A stretch of DNA of 64,000 bases from Aquatica leii (lineage: Eukaryota > Arthropoda > Insecta > Coleoptera > Lampyridae). The first letter of the stretch is position 1. Each line of letters begins with the position of its first letter. The notes under the pieces are model-generated. The model was given only the letters and a program-made list of their open reading frames with translations, made no database searches and had not been told where the DNA came from. Positions 10,525 through 22,300 of the stretch are shown here, piece after piece. Made by a program: the position numbers and the translations under genes. The DNA is taken from positions 55,728,487 through 55,792,486 of the forward strand of contig CM069433.1 in the NCBI GenBank assembly GCA_035610365.1, read 5' to 3'.

Positions 10525-12320
10525 ATATACGAGTTTTTCAGGTAACCCCTTCGTTAAAAGTTTCTATACTTCCAATCATAATTTAATTTTGATTTTTTAA
10601 AATATTAAGTAAATGGTTATTGGCTTTGTAATTAAAATATATTCAAAAACGACATCAACTTTTTTATTTTATATGGAATACTATACTTTTTATTAATTTG
10701 TTCAATTTTACGTGTAATTTAAACTCATTTTGTTTGTGGCTCATTTTCTCAAAACTCTACGGTTTTTGAGATATTTAGATGTTTTTGAGAATTATTACAT
10801 TTGCAACATCAACTTTAAAAATTCATATCTTGTCAAACTATGAAGTTTAAGCTGCGATATTTGTATCACATCACTATTCATTCAAATTATCATCTTTTAA
10901 AGAACCTTTTGTAAAGGACCAACACATATACAGAGTGTTCAAAATGTAATGTTAACAACTTTTACATGCGTAATACTCAATTTTTTGAAATAGAACGGCT
11001 TATGCATATTAAGATAGTTAAAATCACAATAAAATTCTGTATCAATTAATATAATAGTTCCTTATATCCATCTTTACCCGTTAACGACTTATAAGGATTT
11101 ATTTGATATTAGTACAAATTTCAATTAAAAATTCTTTTAGTGGCGAGATCCTAAATCGCAATCACGACAATTTATTTAGAGTTAGTTCCTTAAAGAATGT
11201 TTTTTCAATAGTACTAAGTTTGTTGAAATCTATTGAGCTGTTTCAAAGTTAAAGACATTTCTTTGGAAAAAACTTTAAACACTTCTCACCAATTAATTTT
11301 TGGAGATAAAACCAAAAGTATTTAATGAAAAATACTTGATTTTATTTAGCTTAAAAAGCATATATCTTTTGTTACCTTAATAAAGCAAAATTTCGAGAAA
11401 CTTCACTAACGTAATTCAAGATAGCGGTTACGCCCCCTGGTGGTCATTTTATAAACTTAAAAATTATTTCTAGGATTTTCTCTAGGTCATTTTAGTTATA
11501 TATTTTTTAGCGCAAATCTCTATAATGAGCGATTTTAATTAAAATTAATACTAATTATAGCTCATTAACGATTAAAGATTGGTTTAAGGAACTATCATTC
11601 TGAACCATTCTGCATAATTGTTAGAATTAGATTGTATCAAACAATAATGTTTATGAACAGATTAGTGACAAATGTCATATGTATTACTTATCTTACTACC
11701 TGGAATATTGAAATAATTCAAATTTGTACTAATATCAAAAAAATCCTTATAACTCATTAAAGGTTAAAAATAGGTATAAGGAACCCTTACACCAAATTTA
11801 TGCAGAATTTTATTGAGTTATTAACCATTGTAATATATACAGGCCGTTCCGTTTGAAAAACAATGCGTTTCACGCATGTAAAAGTTGTTAACTTTGGTAT
11901 TATATTATGAACATTCTGTATGTGTATTAGATCTTTAAAAAATGTTGTTGAAAAGATAATAATTTGAATAGATTAATTATCATAATTTGACAAGATATGA
12001 ATTTTTAAAGTTGATGTTACAAATGTGAAAATTTTCAAAAACATCTAAATATCTCAAAAACCGTTGAGTTTCGAGAAAATGAGCCACAAACTAAATGAGT
12101 TTAAAATTACACGCAAAACTGAAAAAATTAAAAAAAAGTATAGTAGCATTTCATATAAAATAAAAAAGTTGATGTAACTTCCGGTAGTGATAGGTTCTTG
12201 AATATATTTTAATTATAAAGCCAATAACCATTTACTTAATATTTAAAAAAATTAAAATTAAATTATTATTGAAAGTATAAAAACTTTTAACGAACGGGTT
12301 ACATGAAAAACCCTGTATAT
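10525..12320. mobile_element. 1.8-kb foldback (long inverted repeat) element
   Basis: The left arm (10525 to about 11120) and right arm (about 11720 to 12320) are imperfect reverse complements along their whole length. Paired blocks include GTTTTTCAGGTAACCCCTTC with the right-end GGGTTACATGAAAAACCC, GTGGCTCATTTTCTC with GAGAAAATGAGCCAC, TTAACAACTTTTACATGCGT with its complement near 11880, and CTTATAAGGATTTATTTGATATT with its complement near 11730. The central spacer contains CGCCCCCTGGTGGTC (about 11433). It also carries a second, diverged copy of the CTCATTAA...AAGGAAC unit in direct orientation (11555-11625 and 11751-11812). Termini resemble ATATACAGGG. There is no coding capacity. The length of the arms is established; the family is not. 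Confidence 0.8.
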
Positions 12321-13467
12321 ATTACTACCATACTTAACTTAAAACTACATACTAGGTATTTAACTAAAAGTATGTTTTAAAAACCTTCAAATTAATTAAA
12401 TAATCAATTATAATTCTACATTGTTCAGTTTAAGAAGCTTCTTATTTTTTTATATTTATTACTTGAAGCAACATTGTTTTAGGAGTTACAGACTATTTTT
12501 TAAAATTAAACGTCGCTTACAAAACATAATTATATATAACAACATACCAATAAACAGTTGAAATAAAAATTGAGATACAATGTAAAAGGTCGTAAATGGT
12601 TAACTGCTTTAGAAAGTAAAAAGTTTTTCTCTTTTATGTTTTTCTTTTAAGAATGCAGTAAATAACAATTCAAGGATATAACAAATTTTATTTTAGCAAG
12701 TACTAAATCGTAAAGCACACAGTTATAAAATTTTCTATCAATAGATATAAAGAAAGAAAATGTTACTACTAAAACTTTACATTATATTTATTACGAAACC
12801 TTCACCACCCTATGGTGTCAACGAATCAATATTATTGATTTTTTATATTTTCTATTTTATTCTTTTTATAAAAATAAATTTTATTATTCAACAAAGCACT
12901 TAAAATTGTTTAGGTTAAATTTAAAATTACAAATTGTTTCAAATGCAGTGCTTTACGTTGAAAATTTATTTCATGTACAAGTTAAAAAAAGTTGTTTAAA
13001 CTTTTTATAAAACATTTTGTGTTATAGAAATTTTGATGCTGTTTTGCATTTACTCAATTATTGTTAAATATAAGAATAATTAACAACCTGTTTGGTAGTT
13101 ATTAAAATTATTTTTAGGAATTTTAAATAATTGTTAATTGATTATGTATTAAGACAATTGCAAAATATATAATATGAATAAATGATTATTAAAAAATAAA
13201 ATAAGTAAATACATTTCACATTTCATTTACAATTATTATCAGCTTCAACTAAACAGTATGTTTAATAGGTTATTAATTATATAAATAAAAAGTCGTGTAT
13301 TGTAATTTTCGATTCGTAAATCAAATACAAACTCTCACAAAACATATATACATACATAATATAAAAATTAAAATTTTAAATTAAGTTTCATGGTAAAAAC
13401 TTTGCCTAAAGAATCTATGTTTATTTTTTAAATAATGAAACAAATTTATATAAAAGTGTTGTGGTCG
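12321..13467. other. AT-rich interval, nothing recognised
   Basis: Extremely AT-rich with many stops in all frames. I see no coding homology, RNA gene or repeat structure beyond short A or T runs. Confidence 0.5.
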
Positions 13468-13857
13468 ACCCCATCTCGTGGTTAACGAGTTCATGTATAA
13501 AATTTATCTAACTGGTGCTATAGAGATCGTCGTAAGTTGGTATTTGGATTTAATAGCCGCGTAATTTGAAAATCGTATCGAACAAACACGATTATAATCC
13601 ACCAACAAATATAGTGTAAGTAACTAAAATCGCAAAAACTACCACCAGAGAGAATCAGTGCACGTTCGTTTTATCCTTTTGAGGACTATCAGCACTGGCA
13701 AATACTCTCTGATGTATTTCCACAATCGTACTGACATATTGCTATAGCTTTTATTACTGTTTTGTTGTAGATACATATAAAGGTGTTATGGTCGATGATC
13801 TTTATAGCACTAATTGGATAAATTTTATTCGTCTGCTCGTTAACCACGAGATGGCGT
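13468..13857. mobile_element. 390-bp MITE with long imperfect inverted ends
   Basis: The left arm 13468-13532 contains CCATCTCGTGGTTAACGAG, then ATAAAATTTATCTAACTGGTGCTATAGAGATC. The right arm 13793-13857 contains its complement with a few mismatches (GATCTTTATAGCACTAATTGG ... CTCGTTAACCACGAGATGG). An inner weaker inverted pair (CCAGAGAGAATCAGTGC with GCACTGG...CTCTCTG) lies within. GTGTTGTGGTCGA (13457-13469) and GTGTTATGGTCGA (13783-13795) also occur in direct orientation. No coding capacity. Size and structure fit a miniature inverted-repeat element; its superfamily cannot be told. Confidence 0.7.
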
Positions 13858-15540
13858 CAAGATGCTTATTCAAAGAGTTTTTTTAATTGATTATCGGTTA
13901 GCTTTGGTTTTTCGAGAATCGTTGTGCGTTGCGTTTGGTATGTTTTCCATTTACGCAGCAAATGCCAACCACATTAGTTCCTACAGTGCAACCGTACAAA
14001 GTAACTGTTACCGCCCGATTCCTGAGCATTGAGTTTACCTAGTTTTGCGTTAGGAGTGTGATGCTTTTTGTTTTTATTGGCCTTGCAATGGAAGTGAAGG
14101 TAGTATTGTCAAATGGTCTTTCAATGTCTAGAAAAAAAACCAATGCAATTTCATTGTATTAGATTGCATCTGCTTATTAGTTGATAGATTGCTAGCTTGC
14201 AAGATTTTCCAGAATGGTATGCATACGGGATTTTGTAGAGCGGCGAAGTCTCAAGTGCCTCTTTCGTACTTACCTGTCTTTATCAAGTAGTGTTAAAATA
14301 AAAAAATTAAGCCGATTAGTCTGTAAAATTTTGTCTTGGCGTACATCGATTTCCCTGGCTTTGAAATGACTAGGTACTACTTAGACTATTCGCCAACTGC
14401 TTAGTATATGCGTACTATGCGAAGTACTAAACTAACTTTAAAAATCTCACATATTGCGTTTCGCAAAGCTTCTGGAGACTAAAACCGTTCAAACGTATTG
14501 ATAATGTTTTTCTGACTAAGTTCCAATTCTTTTTGAGTGGCAGTTTGTTTGGTATCTATAGGTTTTAATGGTTAAGAACTTTAGGTAACGATGAACTCGG
14601 GTACTGTTATCGCAGTAGTTCTTGTAGAGTAACTTTAACTAAGTCTGTAAATTTTACGCTTTTGGTCAGCATAAAACCGATGTTTTCAGTACGGTCCTTA
14701 CTCAGATCTTTTTGGAAACAAGAACATGTAGTTTTTTTCTTCGTCTCTACAGTACTTTCACCAAGACTGTTTTTTTACTTTTTAATAGCATTGTTGTATG
14801 TCGTAAAACTGGTACTGTATTTGTCAGTTTCCGGTCTATTTTGGCTATGTTAAATGGCTTTCTAGTGAGTGCCCTTGCTTTGTAAAATTTTCTGTTTTAC
14901 AAAGTTCATTTTACTGTTTTTAAGCAACTATCTGTCATTAGTTCAAGCTTGTGCTTTGATCTTGGAACTATAAGTTTTTGATTTGACTGACTAAAGTTTC
15001 GTTGAACAACTCACAGTCTGGTTTTTTTAAGTTTTTGTATTCCACTACGAGTTTCTTGTCAGATTCAATGTTAAATCAAGTGTAACTACGATCAAACAAA
15101 AAAATTACAAATTTTGATTAATACTATGCATGTTGAAAACAGTAAACGTCGATGCACACGTATTAATGCTTTGTGAATAATACATTTGTTGAATGTTATC
15201 AATTATAGTAAATTACAGCACGATTACAGTAAGATTTGTAATGCATTTACATTAAGTGGATCCAAGTAACTACTGTATTTGTCTGGTTTAAATAGCATAC
15301 AAAGTAACACACAAGTGTAATTCGATCACTGTTACATTAGTTTTGTGGACATGATAATAAATTGCATTAAGTAAAATTTACGCTAGAACTTTCAACTCGT
15401 ACGAGTAATTCTTCTTAAAAGTGGCGCATAGTTCTAGATATTGGTTACGTAGTTGTACAGACACTGGTACCATGGATAACTCTGTAGTAATGACAAACAA
15501 TTACAATAATTGATTAAAAGCATTTAAGCTGTAAATGTAG
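13858..15540. other. Interval without recognisable gene upstream of Gypsy relic
   Basis: No coding homology was recognised. The part nearest 15541 may contain the 5' LTR and leader of the Gypsy relic that follows, but no second LTR copy exists to test this. Base composition is slightly less AT-rich than the neighbouring gaps. Confidence 0.4.
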
Positions 15541-15995
15541 TTAATCCAGTAACTACGGGAAATTTTGCAAACTGCCAAACAAGGTTTGATAGATCAAAGC
15601 ATACCGATATAACTAACTGCGTTTATTGATGCTATAAAAATGTATGAAGCCGAATAAAATTCTCTTCATGGTTTTCCAATGCCTTTGGATGGTTTTGCTG
15701 CGTCATGGTGCCAAGGAGTGTAACAACATGGCAAGATGCCTTATCATTGTTGCGTAGTACTTTGGGTCCAAAAAACCCACCTCATCGTATTTATAGAGAA
15801 CTTTTTGCGAGTGAACGAGACTCAAAAACACCACTGACGTGTATTTGTAAGTCACGCGCTTTACTTGCTCAACTTTTCAGGAATACTCTTAGTGAAGCAA
15901 TACAATTACATATGACGTATAGTTTATTACATAAACGAATCAGAGAAAAGGTTTCACGCAAAAAAACTGAAACGTTTACTGACCTTTTAAACTAA
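15541..15995 (+). pseudogene. Gypsy-type (CsRn1/Mag-like) gag relic
   Basis: Frames give QTAKQGLIDQSIPI near 15570, FPMPLDGFAASW near 15675, then from 15705 TTWQDALSLLRSTLGPKNPP, HRIYRELFASERDSKTPL and SRALLAQLF. This is the matrix/capsid-like gag module found in arthropod Gypsy elements of the CsRn1 or Mag type (PP.R.Y.E.FA.EQ....P...F....RALLAQL). It ends with IREKVSRKKTETFTDLLN. Several stops and frameshifts interrupt it (for example after CQGV). Gag would form the particle that packages the element RNA. It continues directly into the zinc-knuckle and protease segment. Confidence 0.75.
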
Positions 15996-16020
15996 GCTCG
16001 TTTATTGGATAAAGCTTATC

Positions 16021-16600
16021 ATGAAATTACGGTTACTCAAAAGACGAATGTCACAAATTGTCTACAAAACAAAGCAAAATATCAACAAATTTATCACAAC
16101 CGGTAATAAAGAATACAACTTCATTTTTGGAATTGTCTGCATGCAAAAATACGCCGATGTGAAAAGTAATTGTCCGACGTATAGGTTGCCTTCAGAGCCA
16201 TCGTCCGCAGATTTTTTTCTATTTAGCGCAAATTTAGAAGTAGTCGTAAGGCCTCGTGCTTGTTTGATATTACACGTGGAAATATTGGGTTTTTTCGGGC
16301 GTGGTTTTATAGATTCGGCGGCTAAATTAAGTGTTGCTGGAAAAACTCTCTACGAAATCTTGTTATCCAAATAACAATCGTTTACCACAGATGTTCTAAA
16401 TATTAAATTAGCCAATGGAAGTTGCAAACAAGAACAAGTTTTAATTACACAGGTTGTCGTGCGCTTAAAAGAACGTGAAATCACTATGCTACCTGAGTGT
16501 AATAATTGCACTTTATTCGGGATAGATTTTATACAAGACGCAAAAATTGTTATTGACGTCGCTCAGCAAACTTAGCATTTTTCCGATTAACCAACTGGTA
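16021..16600 (+). pseudogene. Gypsy relic, zinc knuckle remnant and aspartic protease
   Basis: The frame from 16021 holds a degraded knuckle (QKYADVKSNCPTY) and then the protease: ILGFFGRGFIDSAAKLSVAG. The catalytic D of the D-S/T-G-A triad is present, but the following Gly is Ala. After a frameshift come TDVLNIKLANGS and LFGIDFIQDAKIVIDV, the usual second half of this protease family. The segment joins the RT through PTDADLNCVSALRAEGQMLS. Overall order gag, knuckle, protease, RT is that of Ty3/Gypsy. Non-functional because of stops (for example after DVAQQT) and frameshifts. Confidence 0.75.
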
Positions 16601-17420
16601 AATATGAACTATTTTTTGAATCCGTTGATAGGCCAACTGATGCCGATTTAAATTGCGTAAGCGCTTTACGTGCCGAAGGACAGATGCTGAGTGCTGATGA
16701 AAGAACACGGTTAAATAATATTTTATTAAAGAATCTAGATGTGTTTACTCCAAGGGGAGAAGCTACTCCTTACACGGAACATCAAATAGATACAGGTGAT
16801 CATACTCCGATAAGTGTACCACCATATCGTATGACTCCATCCGACAAAGAATTGTTGAAGAAAGAAATAGACGGTATGCTTCTTGAAAGAATTATAGATA
16901 AATACAAATCACCATGTGCTGCACCAGTGGTGTTAGTGCCAAAGAAAAATGGTGAAGTTGCGCGTTTGTATCGATTACCGTCGTTTAAATTCGGTTACAG
17001 CTTATCCATTACCTAGAATGGACGATCTCCTTCATTCTACAAAAAGAAGTTTTTACATGACAACCATAAACTTAAAAGCTGGTTATCAACAAGTGAAAGT
17101 TTGCGAGTGTGATCGCGACATGAATGCCTTTGTATCTCCATTTGGAAGTTTTCGTTACCGTCGTATGTCGTTCGGATTGCGAAACGCGCCGGTTACGTTT
17201 CAAAGGTTTGTAGATCGATTTTGGAGTGGGCTCGGTAATGTTTTGATTTTAACTTATTTAGACGAATTGATTATTTTATCATCTACTTTTGATGAACATA
17301 TCAAAGACTTAAGGTTAGTGTTTTTGCAACTTGAACAGTTTAAACTTAAGGCAAATAGAATCAAATGTAATTTTGTTTGCAGTACTCAGCCATGTAATTA
17401 CTCCAGCAGATAGTTGCTCC
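16601..17420 (+). pseudogene. Gypsy relic, reverse transcriptase
   Basis: The linker HQIDTGDHTPISVPPYRMTP, then IDKYKSPCAAPVVLVPKKNG, begin the RT. A one-base frameshift near 16960 moves into LRVCIDYRRLNSVTAYPLPR, then INLKAGYQQVKV, FGSFRYRRMSFGLRNAPVTF and the catalytic box at 17255-17266. That box reads YLDE instead of YLDD, so the last catalytic Asp is Glu. The frame breaks again around 17400. All RT blocks are in order, so the family call is safe; the enzyme is inactive. Confidence 0.9.
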
Positions 17421-18174
17421 AGAAAAAACTGCTGCTATAGCTAATGTCAAGATACCGCGAAATGTGACTCAAGTGCACTCGGTTTTACAAACGTGCTCGT
17501 GGTATAGAAGATTTGTACCTCAGTTTGCTGACGTGTCATCTCGTCCGTTAAGTAACCTCACAAAAAAGAACGCAAATGGAAATGTGGACCCGCGCATCAG
17601 AATTCGTTTGATACTTTAAAAGCTATGTTAGTTACAACCCCGATTTTGCAACAAAACGATTTTCTAAAGCCGTATATACTAAGAACGGATGCAAGCTGTT
17701 ATGCTCTTGGAGCTGTATTAATACAGGGGAAGGTGAGAATGAACATCCAATCGAGTATGCTAGTCGCCTTTTAACGTTTGCCAAGAAGAACTACTTAACT
17801 ACTGAAAGAGAAGCTTTAGCGGTTGTATGGGCTTTGAATAAATTTCGTGGATACGTAGAAAGTTCCATGGTTACGGTGACGTCAGACTACCAGCCATTTA
17901 AAATCGCCTACAGAGAAAATTGGTTCGATGGGCCTGCAAATACAAAATTATAACTTAAATATAGAATACATCCTGGAAAGCTCAATACCATAGCAGATGA
18001 TTTGTCACGCCGGAATTGTGATCATGCTGATTTCACTACTTGTGACGTTTGTAACGTTTCAATTAATTTATCAGTGCGATCAGCTGTTCATATAAGAAAA
18101 GAACAGTTAGAAGGTCCAGAATTGTTTAAAATCATGCAATCTTTCGAAGATAACAAACCAACTGATAATTAAAT
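17421..18174 (+). pseudogene. Gypsy relic, thumb and RNase H
   Basis: Frameshifted fragments follow the RT. They include the thumb region around 17440-17560, LKAMLVTTPILQQNDFLKPY and LRTDASCYALGAVLIQGE (RNase H with the first Asp), NEHPIEYASRLLTFAKKNYL, TTEREALAVVWALNKFRGYV and YILESSIP...MICHAGIV-type sequence before the integrase. The last matched piece, around RSAVHIRKEQLEGPELFKIM, precedes the integrase, which is missing. The element therefore ends prematurely at about 18174, where a transposase of another family starts. Confidence 0.8.
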
Positions 18175-19321
18175 CACAGAGAAAATAATTTCATAAGGCA
18201 TCTCTTAAATCAACCGTAGACAATTGTGCTAAACAAATTATATGAAGAATTGTTTACAATTTCCATCTTACTGATGAACGAACGCCTACTTTGAAGGCTA
18301 TTTACGAGAAAATCAAGGATGACGATACCATTGGCTTTTCTGGCAAAGAAACTTCATTAAGAAAAACCTTTAAAAAACTAGATGATTCAGGTATAATAAT
18401 TAATTTGTTTCATTTACTCGAAGTTCTACTTTTACTGAAATAAATAATTTGATTATGTTTTGTAAAAAAATCGTAATTCTTGAACTTGAATTGAGCAATA
18501 ACTAAGTATCGTAAAGAAGGACGTCCCATCATTTATACCAATGAAACTTACATTCACACTTCCCATACAACTTCTTACCAATGAACTGATAAATCAAATC
18601 AAGGGCTGAAATGTCCAATATTTAAGGGTAAACGGTTAATTATCGTAACGATGGTTTTGTCAATAATGCACTATTGATATTTAAATCTGGTCAGAAAAGT
18701 GGAGACTACCATGACGAAATGAATTTTAACAACTATAATCGTTGGCTGGAACATCAATTAATTCCCAATCTTTCCAAACATTCTGTAGTGGTTACGGATA
18801 ATGCCAGTTACCACAATGTTTTGGCAGTTAAAACTCCCAATTTTAATAATAGAAAAGCAGACATGAAATTGTGGCTAAATGAACGTGGTATTACGTACGA
18901 AGAAAAATCTACAAAAGCAGAACTGTATAATTTAATACTAATAAATAACCCGATCAATAAGCAATACTTGGTTGATTCATTATTTGCTAAACATGGACAT
19001 ACTGTATGTCGATTACCACCTTATCACACAGAATTAAACCCTATAGAAAAAAATTGGGGTATTATTAAGAATTAAGTTGGAACTGAAAACATCACGTTTA
19101 AGTTAAATGAGGTGGAGTTTTTGGTAAAAGAAAAAATTGCAAATGTAGGTGCAAAGGAATGGTCACAAGTATGTCGACACTTCCAAGAAATTGAAGAAGA
19201 GTATATACAAAAAGAACATGTAATAGACACTTATTGTGAATCGTTAACCTTTAATGTCAACGACTCATCAGATAAAGACTCATGTGGCTGGTCTGATGAG
19301 GATGAGGAAAAGCAAGATTAA
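18175..19321 (+). pseudogene. IS630/Tc1/mariner transposase relic with DD82E spacing (Sailor type)
   Basis: An N-terminal piece (DERTPTLKAIYEKIKDDD...GKETSLRKTFKKLDDSG) is followed by GRPIIYTNETYIHTSH. This is the first catalytic block, with N instead of D at 18540-18542. Next come GFVNNALLIFKSG and DYHDEMNF. The second catalytic Asp is in VVVTDNASYHN (18797-18799) and the Glu is in YHTELNPIEKNW (19046-19048). Exactly 82 residues lie between them. An in-frame TAA at 19073-19075 interrupts the tail, which ends with an acidic run (NDSSDKDSCGWSDEDEE). From memory, DD82E is the signature of the Sailor group of this superfamily. Dead: catalytic D1 lost, stop codon and an internal gap near 18420-18480. 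No TIRs identified. Confidence 0.8.
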
Positions 19322-22300
19322 TATCGTTCACATCTTTACTGTGCATTTCACAAGTCATTACCAGAATAAACGAGCACCATTAGCAGATCGATTTAAATAA
19401 ATAAATATAAAATTATGTGATGTATTTAGTTTAGAATGTTTTACTTATTTTATTATTATAAGTATATAAATGATATGTTATAAAAATTTTAAATTTGGTT
19501 GAAATATATTTAACTGCATTATTATTTTTTTATGGTGAATGAACAGTTAAGCCTTGAAGTATGTGCTTTTTGCTTATTTTTGCAAAATCATGCATGATAA
19601 AACTTTCAAATTTGTTCTTTCTTTTCATTTGGTATAGTCACACAAGTAAGTATCCTTTTTTAAATCAATCGGCCAATTAATGAGTTCGTAATAACTGCAT
19701 TCATTCGTTCAAAATCTTATTAAGATGACGAGCTTTTAATTGCTCGTTTCTTTAGTTTTCGTTTCATTTAAAAGAAAGTTCTGTTTTCTACATTCTCTAA
19801 TATGTATAGGTTTTTTTGTAACTTAAAAGTTGATTCAAGCATTGAGTACTTTGATCACAATGTCGATGCGGCTAGTTCACTTGGTAAATGCAAAAAGTAA
19901 GGTCGGAGCTTCCTTTTATATATTTCACTTGTCTGGACTTAATTTTTGTTGGTGTTACTTCAACATAAATAACAACGAAGTATCGGAATATCATTAAAGT
20001 ATGTCCAGAAAAAACTACATTTCATTCGAGAAATATCAATATTTACATCCACACAAAATACGCAGCAAAAAGTAAATAATAAACACCGCAGTTGAATTGA
20101 ATTATGAAATGTCAAATTCCTAACTAACTTCACTGTACGGATTAAACTTTTGTTATCTTTCTGGAAAGTAATTTTAGGCTGGACATACTTAAATGATCGC
20201 AGTGTATTAACACAAGTACAAATTAAAATTACATTTATTTTAGTTACCTTGTATAAATTATAGCATACACGCACCATGTATAAAAGTAGTCAACTTTTTC
20301 ATAGTGGATTGTAGCAAATCAGCTGATCGTTCTCGCGCAGCTTGGGATCAAACAATAACGCGTTGACTCTAACCAAAACATTAGTTCTGAAGTATGTTTG
20401 ATGGTCTTTATTGCACAGTCCTGATTGTACTGTTCTGAAAAAGTTCTCTTTACCTACTTTTTGAGTCAGTATTTCGATGGTTAACTGATTGCTAAAACAT
20501 ACCTAAAAATAATAAAAAAAAGAGCTAGAATTTAATGAAGGTACAGTTACTAAACAAAATATCTTTTTTTAAATAGTAGTGCACTGCAGTCTTCTTCAAT
20601 ATTTTATTTTAATAAAGCAGTTGGGCTAATAATTAAATCAGAAGCTGTACTTACTCGAAACAGTGGTATCTGAAAACACGATGACACAAAAAATCGGAAA
20701 CGGAAAAGGTCGTTACGGTAAAGGCATTAATCTTTTTTAAATTATTTAAATCAGTGCAGTTACGACAGAAATAACTGTCACACTAGCAATGGACTAGAAA
20801 TCTGTTAATTTAGTGCTTAGGCACCTATCGTAATATGGCGTCAGTTACGAAAACAAAAATTGAATAACAATCGACATCTTGCCTAGCCCTGTACTACTTT
20901 TTTGATAGAAAATAAAGAAGTTATTTAATTAAAAATATGTTTGAAGTATCTCTAGATACATTTTCAAATAAACATAACTTAAATAATTAAGTGTTTACAA
21001 CTGTATTTTTTATACATACATATATTACAGTTAAAAAGTTACTTTTGATACATTAATCAAATGTGGAAACCAAAAAGTCGTTTTAGCAAAAGCCTTATAA
21101 GACTTCGATTTAATACAGTAGATACGTTTTACTTTCATAAACTTCTTCTTGAACTTAAAAAGTACATTTAGTCTATAAACCATAGTGTACAATTGTTTTA
21201 AACTATCTAAACTGAAAAATAATTAGTATAATGTTGAATGTAACTTGAAGGTAACGCGATAAAAGATAAGTTCTTCGAAAAGAAAAGGATTTGAACTGTC
21301 GTAAAGATAGATTTACGTGTTTTAGTTACTACTTCGCGTGGGTTATACGTAAACCTATAAATTATAACCTATTGGTTTAAATGAAGTATGTTAATATTAG
21401 AAAATTAAGTGTAGACTATATTTCAACAATAGATTTTTATATCTCTTTATAAAAATATGAATTTAATTTTAAACAAACAAGAATATTTATTATTACAATG
21501 AACGAATTAGTTTTTATAATTAATGAATCCAAAAAAATAAAAAAAATTAATTAATGCTGTCATATAATATAAATTAATTTATTAGTTATTATTAAATTTA
21601 AACCTAATAATTTTAGAATTCTTGCTTGCTTGTAAAGCACGTGGCTAAGTAATCCATCTACTTTCGATTATTTGACGCTTTAATTTGTTTGTTGATGTTT
21701 TTAAATTAGTGAATAATTTGTGGATAGCTGTAAAAATAAAAATAAATGTCTAAAGCAGTGCAAACTATTACAGTGTAAATCGTTTAATAAGTAACTTAAA
21801 GGACTGTTCACATATTTACTTATTAACCGAAGTTACTTAATAAGCGTATTGTTGAAAATCAATTTGGAGTCTAAACTTTTTAAAATTTTATCTAAATGTA
21901 ATAAAACATCATCTGTAGCTGATTTAAAAAAGTTATTATATTGAATCTTAAACCTTTAACAATAAGATTTTTCTTTTGTACTCAAATGTTTACTTACAAA
22001 ATGTATGCTGCTTAACATTAACTTAACAAGCGTCGTTATTCAAACAATATAAAATTTCACAACAAATATAGCATGTCGGCGAAGTAATCTAATACGTAGC
22101 TTTTACAAGACTGTCATTGCTAGTTACTTTTATAAAGAAATACAAGTAGTGGCTACCTGTTTTTCTACCGTTAAAAATTTACTTAGTAACCGATTGCTTA
22201 TAAAACGATTTCTACAGTATTTACTTTTAAATGCTTATTAAAATTTTTTCAGTTGCTGTTCATATTTAATTAGCTTTTTTATAAAAGTTGTTTATATATA

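Noticed and set aside
19960..20277. 105-codon minus-strand frame as a host gene
   Set aside because: Cys- and Leu-rich but without recognisable domain, splice context or repeat relatives; likely chance.
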